Source: Lentzea pudingi (lineage in GTDB: Bacteria; Actinomycetota; Actinomycetes; Mycobacteriales; Pseudonocardiaceae). Taken from it: a DNA stretch of 64,000 nucleotides. Shown piece by piece: positions 43,998 to 53,799 of this stretch (positions are counted from its first letter, which is position 1; the number at the start of each line of letters is the position of its first letter). The position numbers and the translations under genes were made by a program. The notes under the pieces are model-generated. The model saw only the letters and a list, made by a program, of their open reading frames with translations, was not told where the DNA came from and made no database searches. Location: positions 124,001 through 188,000 of the forward strand of contig NZ_BMNC01000001.1 of the NCBI RefSeq assembly GCF_014646255.1, in the 5' to 3' direction.

Positions 43998-44981
43998 GTG
44001 GCAAGTCCGTTCCGGTGGGTCGCTGAACGCCGGGAACGCGGCAGGCGCCGTCGGGGCAACGCCGACGGCACGATGTCGCTCAAAGAGCACCTTTACGAGC
44101 TGAGGTACCGGCTCGGTCTGGCGATGCTGGTCATCGCCGTCGGTGCCATCTTCGGTTTCATCTGGTTCCAGGTGCGCCTCGGTCCGATCCCGTCGCTGGG
44201 CGACATCCTGACGGGCCCGTACTGCCAGCCGGACCTGGCGCAGTACCGGGCCAAGATCACCAACGACGGCACCTGCGCGCTGCTGCAGACCGAGCCGTTC
44301 GAGATCTTCATGGTGCAGCTGCAGGTCGGCACGGCGGCCGGCGCGGTGCTGCTCAGCCCGTTGTGGCTCTACCAGATCTGGGCGTTCATCACGCCTGGCC
44401 TCTACCAGAAGGAACGCAGCTTCGCCCGCGTGTTCGTCGCCGCCGGCGCGCTGCTGTTCGTCGCCGGCGCGGTGCTCGCGTACCTGGTGGTGCCCGAGGG
44501 CCTCAAGGTCCTGCTCGGCTTCGGTGGCGACAACTGGGTCACGGCGCTCACCGGTAGCAAGTACATCAACTTCGTCATCACGATGCTGTTCATCTTCGGC
44601 GTCAGCTTCCTGATCCCGCTGGTCGTCGTGATGCTGAACCGTGCGGGCGTGCTGTCCTACGAGCGGCTGGCGAAGTGGCGGCGCGGCCTGATGATGGGCC
44701 TGTTCGTGTTCGCCGCGATCGCGACGCCGGGCACCGACCCGATCTCGATGGTCGTGCTCGCCCTCGCGCTGGTGCTGCTGTTCGAGATGGCGACCCAGAT
44801 CGCCCGCGTCCACGACAAGCGCAAGGCCAGGCTCCGCGCGGCCGAGGGCCTGGACGCGCTGGACGACGACGAGGCCGCGCCGTTCAACTACGTGGCCTCC
44901 GACGCCGACGGCAACGACCCCGGTGAGAAGGTCATCGCTTCGGATCCCCCGAAGCGCGTGAACTACGACGACGCCACGTGA
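43998..44981 (+). CDS. tatC: Sec-independent protein translocase TatC
   Basis: The protein has 327 residues from a GTG. After a basic N-terminus, MSLKEHLYELRYRLGLAMLV is the signature binding region for twin-arginine signals. Six hydrophobic helices follow (YQIWAFITPGLYQKERSF, VAAGALLFVAGAVLAYLVVP, FVITMLFIFGVSFLIPLVVV, FVFAAIATPGTDPISMVVLA). The acidic C-terminal tail is typical of actinobacterial TatC. Its TGA overlaps the GTG of the next gene. Confidence 0.97.
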   Translation: MASPFRWVAERRERGRRRRGNADGTMSLKEHLYELRYRLGLAMLVIAVGAIFGFIWFQVRLGPIPSLGDILTGPYCQPDLAQYRAKITNDGTCALLQTEPFEIFMVQLQVGTAAGAVLLSPLWLYQIWAFITPGLYQKERSFARVFVAAGALLFVAGAVLAYLVVPEGLKVLLGFGGDNWVTALTGSKYINFVITMLFIFGVSFLIPLVVVMLNRAGVLSYERLAKWRRGLMMGLFVFAAIATPGTDPISMVVLALALVLLFEMATQIARVHDKRKARLRAAEGLDALDDDEAAPFNYVASDADGNDPGEKVIASDPPKRVNYDDAT

Positions 44982-45838
44982 CGCGGGCGGCTTTGCTCGT
45001 CTGCCCCGCGTCGGGCAAGGGGCGGGCGGCCCGGATGGCCGGGTCGACCGCCGCGGCGCTGCGTCCCCACGTCTCGTCGTTGACGCAGCTGGTCGCGCAC
45101 GACGCCGAGGGCACGCTGGCGATGGCGCACGAGGCCGTCGCCTCCGGGGTCGACCTGCTGGTCGTGCTCGGCGGTGACGGGGCCGCCCACCTGGGCATCC
45201 AGGCCGTCGCGGGCACGTCCACGGCGCTGGGCATCGTCCCGGCGGGCACCGGCAACGACCTGGCCGCGGCCATCGGCTCGCAGTCGGTCGAGGACGTCGT
45301 GCACGGCACCCGCAGGCAGCTCGACCTGGGGCGGTTGTCGACGGGGCAGTGGTTCGCGACGGTGCTGTGCGCCGGGTTCGACTCCGCGGTCAACGAGCGG
45401 GCGAACGCGATGCGCTGGCCCGCCGGCCCGCGTCGCTACGACCTCGCGATCGTCGCGGAGCTCGCGTCGCTGAAGCCGGCGCCGCTGGTCGTGGAGACCG
45501 AGTCCGGGACGGTCGAGCTCGACGCCACGCTGGTCGCGATCGGCAACACGCCGAACTACGGCGGCGGCATCCCGGTGTGCCCGGCGGCCGACGCCCACGA
45601 CGGGTTGTTCGACGTCACGGTCGTCGCGGGCGGCAGTCGATCGATGCTGGTCCGGATGCTGCCGACGTTGCGCACGGGCAAGCACACCGACCACCCGGCC
45701 GTGCGGACGTTCCGCGCCCGTGAGGTGTCGCTGTCGGGTGGGAACGGCTGGATCGCCTACGCCGACGGCGAACGCCAGGAGGCCCTGCCGGTGACGGTTC
45801 GCACGGTTCCGGCCGCCCTCACCGTCGTGGGTCGCTAA
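44978..45838 (+). CDS. Diacylglycerol kinase family lipid kinase
   Basis: The protein has 286 residues from a GTG overlapping the tatC stop. The DAGK catalytic domain shows LLVVLGGDGAAHLGIQ (GGDG ATP motif) and LGIVPAGTGNDLAAAIGSQ (GTGND). A C-terminal beta domain includes IGNTPNYGGGIPVCPAADAH and DGLFDVTVVA. Family members phosphorylate diacylglycerol or related lipids such as sphingosine or phosphatidylinositol precursors. The lipid is not determinable here. Confidence 0.92.
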   Translation: MTRAALLVCPASGKGRAARMAGSTAAALRPHVSSLTQLVAHDAEGTLAMAHEAVASGVDLLVVLGGDGAAHLGIQAVAGTSTALGIVPAGTGNDLAAAIGSQSVEDVVHGTRRQLDLGRLSTGQWFATVLCAGFDSAVNERANAMRWPAGPRRYDLAIVAELASLKPAPLVVETESGTVELDATLVAIGNTPNYGGGIPVCPAADAHDGLFDVTVVAGGSRSMLVRMLPTLRTGKHTDHPAVRTFRAREVSLSGGNGWIAYADGERQEALPVTVRTVPAALTVVGR

Positions 45839-45884
45839 GTTGTACGGCTGTTCGGTTCGTTTTTCGGTTCTTCGGTAGGGATTC

Positions 45885-47729
45885 ATGGAGACGCTGGAGT
45901 TTCAGTCCGAGGCACGTCAGCTGCTGCAGCTGATGATCCACTCGATCTACTCGAACAAGGACACGTTCCTGCGCGAGCTGGTCTCGAACGCCTCCGACGC
46001 GCTCGACAAGCTGCGGCTGGAGTCGTTCCGCGACAAGGACATGGTCGTCGACGTCGACGACCTGCACGTCGTGATCGAGTCCGATCCGGCCGGGCGCACG
46101 CTGACCGTGCGGGACAACGGCATCGGGATGACGCGCGAGGACGTCGTGCGGCTCATCGGCACGATCGCGAAGTCCGGTACCGCGGAGTTCCTCAAGCAGC
46201 TCAAGGAACAGCAGTCGGGCGGCGCGTCCGACCTGATCGGCCAGTTCGGCATCGGCTTCTACTCGTCGTTCATGGTGGCGGACAAGGTCACCCTCGTGAC
46301 GAAGTACCCGCACGCCGAGAAGGGCGTGCGCTGGGAGTCGTCCGGCGAGGCCACGTACACGATCGACGACGTGGACGACGCGCCGCAGGGCACCTCGGTC
46401 ACGTTGCACCTCAAGCCGGCCGACGACGAGGACCGCCTGCCGGACTACACCGAGCCGGCGAAGATCAAGGAGATCGTCAAGCGCTACTCGGACTTCATCA
46501 CCTGGCCCGTGCGCCTGGGCGGCGAGGAGATCAACTCCCGCAAGGCCCTGTGGGCGCGCCCGGCCTCCGAGGTGACGGAGGAGGAGTACGCCGAGTTCTA
46601 CCGGCACATCAGCCACGACTGGAACGCGCCGCTCGAGACCATCCGCATGCAGGCGGAGGGCACGTTCGAGTACCAGGCCCTGCTGTTCCTGCCCTCGCAG
46701 GCGCCGATGGACCTGTTCATGCGCGACGGCAAGCGCGGCGTCCAGCTCTACGTGAAGCGCGTCTTCATCATGGAGGACTGCGCCGAGCTGATGCCGGAGT
46801 ACCTGCGCTTCGTGAAGGGCGTCGTCGACGCGGCGGACCTCTCGCTGAACGTCTCGCGCGAGATCCTGCAGCAGGACCGCCAGATCCAGCTGATGCGCCG
46901 CCGCCTGGTGAAGAAGGTCCTGCAGTCCATCAAGGCACTGCAGTCCTCCCGTCCCGACGACTACGCGAAGCTGTGGGGCGAGGTCGGGGCTGCTTTGAAG
47001 GAGGGCCTGCTCTCCGACGCGGACAACCGCGACGCGATCCTCGAGGTCTGCTCCTTCGCCTCGACCGAGTCCGAATCCGAGCTCACGACGCTGGCCGACT
47101 ACGTCTCGCGGATGAAGGACGGCCAGGAGCACATCTACTTCATGACCGGCGACTCGCGGGTGGCCGTCGAGAAGTCGCCGCACATGGAAGCCCTGCGCGC
47201 CAAGGGCTTCGAGGTGCTGATCCTGACCGACCCGATCGACGAGATGTGGGTCGACTCCGTCCCGGCCTTCGACGGCAAGACGCTCCAGTCCGTCGCCAAG
47301 GGCCAGGTCGACCTCGAGACCGACGAGGAGAAGTCGGCCAACGAGGCCAAGTCCGCGGAGTTCTCCGACCTGCTGACGTGGATGGGGACGTCGCTGGCCG
47401 ACGACGTCAAGGAGGTCCGCCTCTCGACGCGCCTGACGACCTCGCCGGCGTGCGTGGTCGGCGACGCGCACGACATGACGCCGACGCTGGAGAAGATGTT
47501 CAAGGCGATGGGCCAGGAGGTGCCGAAGGTCAAGCGCATCCTGGAGCTCAACCCGTCGCACCCGCTCGTCGAGGGCCTGCACGGGGCGTTCGCGAGCGGC
47601 GAACGCGAGTCGCTGGTGGACACGGCGGAGCTGGTCTACGGGCTGGCGCTGCTGGCCGAGGGCGGTGAGCTGGCTGACCCGTCGCGCTTCGTGAAGCTGG
47701 TGGCGGACCGGGTGCAGCGCGCGTTCTGA
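45885..47729 (+). CDS. htpG: Molecular chaperone HtpG (Hsp90)
   Basis: The protein has 614 residues. The N-terminal GHKL ATPase shows [20 protein letters not shown] (Glu and Asn), [18 protein letters not shown], and [20 protein letters not shown]. The middle domain contains [20 protein letters not shown] and [17 protein letters not shown]. The C-terminal dimer domain ends [20 protein letters not shown]. The length and all motifs are normal. GGTAGGGATTC precedes the ATG. It is followed by a strong terminator, so it ends this transcript. Confidence 0.97.
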
Positions 47730-47734
47730 CGGTT

Positions 47735-47776
47735 CTGGTGAGGGGTGCGCTCTAGTCGGTGCGCGCCCCTCACCAG
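47735..47776 (+). terminator. Terminator of htpG
   Basis: CTGGTGAGGGGTGCGC (47735-47750) pairs with GCGCGCCCCTCACCAG (47761-47776) with one mismatch and a ten-base loop, starting five bases after the htpG stop. Confidence 0.75.
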
Positions 47777-47880
47777 CGTGAACAGTGCTCTTCGTGTCAT
47801 CTGGGACGCTCCTGGCCGACCTCTGTCACCTTCCCCGAGCAGGCTCCACGCACTTCGCAGTTCGCTCGATAGCGTCAGTG

Positions 47881-47898
47881 TTGACTGAAGTTGGTCAA
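47881..47898. promoter_or_regulatory. Inverted repeat upstream of helY
   Basis: TTGACTGAAGTTGGTCAA forms a TTGAC...GTCAA dyad about 42 bases before the helY GTG. The left arm could also be a -35 box. No clear -10 was found. Confidence 0.4.
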
Positions 47899-47939
47899 TG
47901 TCAGCGGCGATTGTCGGTGCGATGTGAAAGCCTGATGGG

Positions 47940-50681
47940 GTGTCAAGCGCTTCGCGGTCCCCGGCCGAGGCCTACGCCGAATCCCGGCGTCGTGCCGAAC
48001 GGCCCAAGCTGACCGATTTCCTGTCCGTGATCTCGTTCGAGCTGGACCCGTTCCAGCGCCAGGCCTGCGAGGCCCTGGAGGACGGTCACGGAGTGCTCGT
48101 CTGCGCCCCCACCGGTGCCGGTAAGACGGTGGTGGGCGAGTTCGCCGTGCACCTCGCGCTCACCGAGGGCCGCAAGTGCTTCTACACCACGCCGATCAAG
48201 GCGCTGAGCAACCAGAAGTTCGCCGACCTCACCGCCAGGTACGGGCCGGAGAACATCGGCCTGCTCACCGGTGACACGAGCGTGAACGGTGGCGCGCCGG
48301 TCGTGGTCATGACGACCGAGGTGCTGCGGAACATGCTGTACTCGGGTTCGTCCACTCTGGACGGGCTCGCGTACGTCGTGATGGACGAGGTGCACTACCT
48401 CGCCGACCGCTTCCGCGGGCCGGTGTGGGAAGAGGTCATCCTGCACCTGCCGGAGCACGTGCAGGTGGTCGGTCTGTCCGCGACGGTCAGCAACGCCGAG
48501 GAGTTCGGCGAGTGGCTGGTCGAGGTGCGCGGCGACACGACCGTCGTGGTCGACGAGCACCGGCCCGTTCCGCTGTGGCAGCACATGATGGTCGGCAACC
48601 AGATGCTCGACCTGTTCGAGGGCGACCAGACCCACGCGCGGATCAACTCCCAGGTGCTGCGCAAGACCGAGGAGCTGGCGCGCTACCACGTGCCGTTCAG
48701 CCGCGGGCGCAACCGCAACGCGAACAGCGCCAGGGCGGGGCGCGGCAGCGGGTTCAAGCCGCCGTCGCGCACGGACATGATCCAGCGGCTCGACAACGCG
48801 TCGCTGCTGCCGGCGATCGTGTTCGTGTTCAGCCGGGCGGGCTGTGACGCGGCGGTGGCGCAGACGGCGCGGGCCGGGCTGCGGCTCAACACGCCGGAGG
48901 AGACCGAGGAGGTCCGCCGGATCATCGACGAGAAGACCCGCGACCTGCCCGAGGCCGACCTAGGTGTGCTGGGCTTCTGGGAGTGGCGCGAGGCGCTCGA
49001 GCGCGGCATCGCGTCGCACCACGCGGGGCTGCTGCCCGCGTTCAAGGAGACGGTCGAGGAGCTGTTCGTCCGCGGGCTGTGCAAGGTCGTGTTCGCGACC
49101 GAGACGCTCGCACTGGGCATCAACATGCCCGCGCGCACGGTCGTGCTCGAGAAGCTCGTGAAGTACAACGGCGAAGCGCACGTCGACCTCACGCCGGGCG
49201 AGTACACGCAGCTCACCGGTCGCGCCGGGCGTCGTGGCATCGACGTCGAGGGGCACGCGGTCGTCGTCTGGCAGCCGGGGATCGACCCCAAGGCCGTCGG
49301 CGGGCTCGCGTCCACCCGCACGTACCCGCTGCGCTCGTCGTTCCGGCCGGGCTACAACATGGCCGTCAACCTCGTGAACCAGCTCGGGGCCGAGTCCGCG
49401 CGCGCGATCCTGGAGCAGTCGCTCGCGCAGTTCCAGGCGGACCGCTCGGTCGTCGGGCTCGCGCGCCGCATCGAGCGCAACAAGGAGGCGCTCGCGGGCT
49501 ACACCGAGTCGATGACGTGCCACCTGGGCGACTTCACGGAGTACGCGTCGCTGCGCCGCCGCATCGGCGACCGGGAGAAGCAGCTCGCGAAGCAGAACAC
49601 GAACGCGCGCCGCATCGAGACGGCGAAGTCGCTCGAACGGCTGCGCAAGGGCGACGTGATCGCCGTGCCGTCCGGGCGCCGCAGCGGTCTCGCCGTGGTC
49701 GTCGACCCCGGCCTCGAGCCGATGGGCGAGGCGAAGCCCCTGGTCGTCACCGAGGACCGCTGGTCGGGCCGCCTGACCTCGGCCGACTTCCCGTCGCCGG
49801 TCGAGGTGCTCGGCCACATCCGGCTGCCCAAGCAGGTCGACGTGCGGTCGCCCAAGTCGCGGCGCGACCTCGCGTCCACGATCCGCAACACGGGCATCAC
49901 CGTGCCGTCGCGCGGCCGCCGCCAGACCACGGCGGACGACGACCCCGAGCTCGCGACGCTGCGCCGGGCCCTGCGCTCGCACCCGTGCCACGGCTGCGAC
50001 CAGCGCGAGGACCACGCCCGCTGGGGTGAGCGCTACCACCGGCTGCTGGCCGAGAACCAGCAGCTGGAGCGCAAGGTCGCCGCGACGACGCACTCGCTGG
50101 CCCGCCAGTTCGACCGCATCCGCGCGCTGCTGCGCGAGCGCGGCTACCTGAGCGAGGCCGAGGAGGTCACCGCCGCCGGCAAGCGCCTGACCAGGCTCTA
50201 CAGCGAGTCGGACCTCCTCGCCGCGGAGTGCATCCGCAACGGCGTGTGGAAGGGCCTCAAGCCGGAGGAGCTGGCGGCCGTCGTGTCGTCGCTGGTCTAC
50301 GAGGCGCGCCGGGACGGTCCCGTCGAGGCACGCCTGCCGCAGGGGCCGGTGGCCGACGCGATGCTCAAGACCGTGCGGCTGTGGGCGGAGATCGAGGACG
50401 ACGAGCGCCGCCACAAGCTCGAACGCATCACCCGCCAGCCCGACCCCGGTTTCGCCTGGCCGGTGTACCGGTGGGCGCGCGGCGAGTCGCTGGAGAAGGT
50501 CCTCAGCGCCGCCGAGGCCGGGGGCAACGAGCTCGGAGCAGGCGATTTCGTGCGCTGGTGCCGTCAGGTGATCGACCTGCTGGACCAGATCCGCGAGGTG
50601 GTCGGCCGCCAGGACCCGGTCGGAGCCGCCGCCGCCAAGGCCGTCGACGCGCTCAGGCGCGGAGTTGTGGCGATGATGTGA
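47940..50681 (+). CDS. helY: DEAD/DEAH-box RNA helicase HelY (Ski2/Mtr4-like)
   Basis: The protein has 913 residues from a GTG, matching mycobacterial HelY (~906). Motif I is VCAPTGAGKTVVGEFAVHLA, motif II VVMDEVHYLADRFRGPVWEE, motif III VVGLSATVSN, motif V FATETLALGINMPARTVVLE, and motif VI YTQLTGRAGRRGIDVEGHAV. A C-terminal Ski2-like extension follows. It probably unwinds RNA for turnover. Order with tatAC and the next membrane protein matches M. tuberculosis. Confidence 0.95.
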   Translation: MSSASRSPAEAYAESRRRAERPKLTDFLSVISFELDPFQRQACEALEDGHGVLVCAPTGAGKTVVGEFAVHLALTEGRKCFYTTPIKALSNQKFADLTARYGPENIGLLTGDTSVNGGAPVVVMTTEVLRNMLYSGSSTLDGLAYVVMDEVHYLADRFRGPVWEEVILHLPEHVQVVGLSATVSNAEEFGEWLVEVRGDTTVVVDEHRPVPLWQHMMVGNQMLDLFEGDQTHARINSQVLRKTEELARYHVPFSRGRNRNANSARAGRGSGFKPPSRTDMIQRLDNASLLPAIVFVFSRAGCDAAVAQTARAGLRLNTPEETEEVRRIIDEKTRDLPEADLGVLGFWEWREALERGIASHHAGLLPAFKETVEELFVRGLCKVVFATETLALGINMPARTVVLEKLVKYNGEAHVDLTPGEYTQLTGRAGRRGIDVEGHAVVVWQPGIDPKAVGGLASTRTYPLRSSFRPGYNMAVNLVNQLGAESARAILEQSLAQFQADRSVVGLARRIERNKEALAGYTESMTCHLGDFTEYASLRRRIGDREKQLAKQNTNARRIETAKSLERLRKGDVIAVPSGRRSGLAVVVDPGLEPMGEAKPLVVTEDRWSGRLTSADFPSPVEVLGHIRLPKQVDVRSPKSRRDLASTIRNTGITVPSRGRRQTTADDDPELATLRRALRSHPCHGCDQREDHARWGERYHRLLAENQQLERKVAATTHSLARQFDRIRALLRERGYLSEAEEVTAAGKRLTRLYSESDLLAAECIRNGVWKGLKPEELAAVVSSLVYEARRDGPVEARLPQGPVADAMLKTVRLWAEIEDDERRHKLERITRQPDPGFAWPVYRWARGESLEKVLSAAEAGGNELGAGDFVRWCRQVIDLLDQIREVVGRQDPVGAAAAKAVDALRRGVVAMM

Positions 50682-50777
50682 CATGAGCCTGACGAAGGTT
50701 TTGCGAGTCGGAGTAAAGACTGACGTGCACGGTGTGATTGGATTTCGCCGCAACGTCGTACATACGGAGGTCGACAG

Positions 50778-51515
50778 ATGAGCAGCCCGTACGGACCGTC
50801 CGGAGGGAACGATCCTCAGCAGCCGTGGGGCCAGCAGCCGCAACCGCCGCAGCAGCCTTACGGGGGCGGATTTCCTCCCGGTACCCCGTCCGGCGGCTTC
50901 CCTGCCCAGCAGCCGGGGCAGCAGAACCCGTACGGCCCGCCGCAGCCCCAGCCGGGCCAGCAGCAGCCGTATCCGGGCTTCGACCCGTCGCAGCAGCAGA
51001 CGCAGCAGTACGGCGTGCCCGGCCAGCAGCCGCAGTCGAACCCGTACGGCACCCCTGCCCAGGACCCGTACGGCCAGCAGACCCAGCAGTACGGCATGCC
51101 GGGCCAGCAGCAGCACCAGGACCCGTACGGCCAGCAGCAGCCCAACCCGTACGGCCAGCAGCCGGGCTACGGCCCGCCGATGCCGCCGAAGAAGAAGTCC
51201 AGCGCGGCCATCTGGGTGGCCGCGGTGGTCGTCGTCCTGCTCGTCGGTGGCGTGCTGTTCACCGGGTTCGTGTCGCCGGCCTTCTTCAAGAAGAAGATCT
51301 TCGACAACACGGCCGTGCAGACCGGCATCGTCCAGATCCTGAAGGACGAGTACAAGATCTCCGACGTCGGCGCAGCGACGTGTTCCGGTGAGAACCAGGT
51401 CAAGCCCAACACCTCGTTCGAGTGCAAGGTGCAGGTCGGCGGCAAGGACAAGAAGGTCAAGATCGTCGTCAAGACCGAGGACGGCGAGTACGAGGTCGGC
51501 CAGCCGACCGGCTGA
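50778..51515 (+). CDS. DUF4333 membrane protein with Pro/Gln/Gly-rich N-terminus
   Basis: The protein has 245 residues. Residues 1 to ~135 are a low-complexity cytoplasmic region built of YGQQ, PYG and GQQ units. One transmembrane helix (~144-166, AIWVAAVVVVLLVGGVLFTG) follows a KKK stop signal. The extracytoplasmic C-terminus matches DUF4333 (VQTGIVQILKDEYKISDVGA, ATCSGENQVKPNTSFECKVQ with two Cys that may bond). The position after helY fits M. tuberculosis Rv2091c. The function is unknown. Confidence 0.88.
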   Translation: MSSPYGPSGGNDPQQPWGQQPQPPQQPYGGGFPPGTPSGGFPAQQPGQQNPYGPPQPQPGQQQPYPGFDPSQQQTQQYGVPGQQPQSNPYGTPAQDPYGQQTQQYGMPGQQQHQDPYGQQQPNPYGQQPGYGPPMPPKKKSSAAIWVAAVVVVLLVGGVLFTGFVSPAFFKKKIFDNTAVQTGIVQILKDEYKISDVGAATCSGENQVKPNTSFECKVQVGGKDKKVKIVVKTEDGEYEVGQPTG

Positions 51516-51536
51516 TCCTCTTCCGCGTTTTCGATA

Positions 51537-51567
51537 GCCTCCTCCCAGAGCATTTCTGGGGGGAGGC
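51537..51567 (+). terminator. Rho-independent terminator overlapping next ribosome site
   Basis: GCCTCCTCCCAGA (51537-51549) pairs with TCTGGGGGGAGGC (51555-51567) around a five-base loop and is followed by CTTCTTGTC. The 3' arm contains GGGGAGG, the ribosome site of the gene starting at 51572, so the folded hairpin would hide that site. Confidence 0.75.
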
Positions 51568-51571
51568 CTTC

Positions 51572-52588
51572 TTGTCTGTGCGGTACTTCGTGTTCGCGGC
51601 GGCAGAGTCCGTGCCGCGGTGCCCGTTGAAGGTCGTGCGGCTGATGCCGGACGGCACCGGGGAGACGTTCACGCGGGATCTGGTGTGGGAGCGGTCGGAC
51701 ACGCTCGGGGACGCCCTGCCCGCCGGGGCGTGGGAGACCGGGCCGGAGTACGCGACGGCGTTCCTCACGGACATGGTCGTGGAGATGCGCGCGGCCAAGT
51801 ACGCGCGGCCGCACGCCGACGGGTACGTCTACCACGCGTTGTTCCGCGAACGGGCGGACGTCCTGGACCTGGACGCGTGCCACGGCCTGGTGAGACGCGT
51901 ACCGGACGAGGCCCTGCACGAGCTCACGCCGGACGGCTCCTGGCGGCCGTGCGGTGAGGAGGTCCCGGCCTTCGCCGCGCGGAGGTGGGCCGCGCCGGGA
52001 CCGGCGGCCGTCGCGATCGACGCCGGAGAGGCCGCCCGGCTGGTGGCCCGTGGCGTTCGCGCGCCAGAGCCGTTCGAGTGGCATGTGATCTGGGACGAGA
52101 ACGACGCGATCCCGGCCGGTGTGGTCCGCATGCGCGCCGACGGCATCGAGGAGGTCTTCACGCGGGACCTGGTGTGGGAGCGCTCCGACCTGCGGCACCA
52201 CACGCCTGTCCGCGTCCGCCCGGCGACCGGGCAGGAGGCTCAGCGGGCGATCGGCGAGACGGTCCGCCTGATGAACCTGTGCCGGCGCCGCGACGAGGGC
52301 GGCCCGTACCAGTACTACGGGATCTTCCGCGACGAACGGGACGCGGTAGATCCGCGTGACGCCCGCCAGATCATCCGGCAGCCGCGGGAGAACGACCAGG
52401 ACCCGCAGGTGAACCGCTGGCTCGCGGAGACGTGGAACTTCCGGACCGAGGACGGCTGGACTCCCACGGAGGTGTTGCGCCAGATCGACGTCGGTTCCAT
52501 CAACCTCGAGGCCGTGCCGATCACGCCGGCCGAGTTCGAGAAGGTCCTCGAGTGGACGAGGGAGTGGCAGCGGGCCTACGGAAACTGA
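51572..52588 (+). CDS. Unknown protein with two homologous ~150-aa repeats
   Basis: The protein has 338 residues from a TTG at 51572, five bases after GGAGG. A GTG at 51578 is possible. Two internal copies are clear: residues 19-45 (VVRLMPDGTGETFTRDLVWE...) and 183-209 (VVRMRADGIEEVFTRDLVWE...), followed in each by similar YHALFRERADVLD / YYGIFRDERDAVD stretches. No signal peptide or membrane segment is seen, so it is probably cytoplasmic. I do not recognise the family. An alternating charged/aromatic pattern suggests a beta-rich fold. Confidence 0.8.
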   Translation: MSVRYFVFAAAESVPRCPLKVVRLMPDGTGETFTRDLVWERSDTLGDALPAGAWETGPEYATAFLTDMVVEMRAAKYARPHADGYVYHALFRERADVLDLDACHGLVRRVPDEALHELTPDGSWRPCGEEVPAFAARRWAAPGPAAVAIDAGEAARLVARGVRAPEPFEWHVIWDENDAIPAGVVRMRADGIEEVFTRDLVWERSDLRHHTPVRVRPATGQEAQRAIGETVRLMNLCRRRDEGGPYQYYGIFRDERDAVDPRDARQIIRQPRENDQDPQVNRWLAETWNFRTEDGWTPTEVLRQIDVGSINLEAVPITPAEFEKVLEWTREWQRAYGN

Positions 52589-52625
52589 GGTGCGCTCGCC
52601 GCCCGGCTGAGTCACGATCGCGGGC

Positions 52626-53792
52626 GTGACGGACATCCGCGTACTCACCGACGAAGCGCAGTACCGCGCCCACAACACGCTCTTCCGCCGTGCGATGCAC
52701 TGGGGTCCGCCCTCGGACGAACAGTGGGCGGTCACCCTGCCCTCCTACGAACCCGGCCGGACGCTCGCCGCGTTCGAGGGCGACGAGATGGTCGGCACGA
52801 CCCAGACGTTCGGCAGCTCCATGGTGGTGCCCGGAGGTGCCGTTGTGCCGCATGCGGCCGTGTCGCGCGTGGGTGTGCGTGCGGACTACACGCGCCGTGG
52901 TGTGGTGAGTGCCCTGATGCAGGAGCAGCTCTCGACGCTCACGGAGCCCGTCGCGACGCTGCGTGCGTCGGAGGGACGCATCTACGGGCGTTTCGGCTAC
53001 GGGCTCGCCGGGCGCGTGCGGTTCCTGCGGATCGACGCGCGCAAGGCCGTGATCCCCGGTGCGCCGGCCGGGCGGGTGCGGATGGTCGACCAGGACACCG
53101 CGGAGAAGGTGCTGCCGGAGTTGCACACCGCGGTCGGCCTGGGCCGGCCCGGGCAGATCTCGCGCTGGCCAGGGTGGTGGGCCAGGGCGTTCGACCGCAA
53201 GACCGAGGCCGACAACGTCGTGACCGTCGTCCACAGTGGACCGGACGGCGACGACGGTTACGTGTCCTACAAGGTGTCCGAGGACAAGGACTTCAACCAC
53301 CACATGGTGGTCGAGGACTTCGCGTGGGCCAACGCCGACGCCTGGCGAGACCTGTGGATCTACCTCACGCGCCTGGACCTGGTGGACACGATCGAGGTCG
53401 ACGCCGCGCTCGACGACCCACTCGCCTGGCTGTTCGAGGACCCGCGCGTCGTGTACACGAAGGACGTCTACGACCAGATCTGGCTCCGGCTGGTGGACGT
53501 GCCGCGCATGCTCGCCGCCCGCACCTACAGCGGTACCGGGTCCGTCGTCATCGAGGTGCGCGACAAGCTGTTGCCCGCCAACGACGGCCGGTACCGCGTC
53601 TCGGCCGACGGCGCCGAACGCGTGGACGCGCCCGCGGACATCACGATCCCAGTGGACCTGCTCGGTGCCGTGTACTTCGGCGACACGAGGTTCGCCGGCC
53701 TCGCGGCCGCCAAGCGGATCGAAGGTGCGCGGTTCGACGTGGCCGACTCGTTGTTCGCCGGCCCCGCCCCGCTCTGCTCGACGTTCTTCTAG
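52626..53792 (+). CDS. Eis-like GNAT N-acetyltransferase
   Basis: The protein has 388 residues from a GTG, near the Eis length (~400). An N-terminal GNAT domain has AAVSRVGVRADYTRRGVVSA LMQEQL (acetyl-CoA binding), then a second GNAT-like domain and a C-terminal SCP2-like domain ending CSTFF. Eis proteins carry a functional C-terminal Phe carboxylate, and this protein also ends in Phe. Eis enzymes acetylate aminoglycosides at several positions and other amines. The physiological substrate here is unknown. Confidence 0.85.
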   Translation: MTDIRVLTDEAQYRAHNTLFRRAMHWGPPSDEQWAVTLPSYEPGRTLAAFEGDEMVGTTQTFGSSMVVPGGAVVPHAAVSRVGVRADYTRRGVVSALMQEQLSTLTEPVATLRASEGRIYGRFGYGLAGRVRFLRIDARKAVIPGAPAGRVRMVDQDTAEKVLPELHTAVGLGRPGQISRWPGWWARAFDRKTEADNVVTVVHSGPDGDDGYVSYKVSEDKDFNHHMVVEDFAWANADAWRDLWIYLTRLDLVDTIEVDAALDDPLAWLFEDPRVVYTKDVYDQIWLRLVDVPRMLAARTYSGTGSVVIEVRDKLLPANDGRYRVSADGAERVDAPADITIPVDLLGAVYFGDTRFAGLAAAKRIEGARFDVADSLFAGPAPLCSTFF

Positions 53793-53799
53793 GACGAAC

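Noticed and set aside
47785..48012. A 75-codon frame before helY
   Set aside because: It overlaps the helY start region, lacks a ribosome site, and its sequence has no family features.
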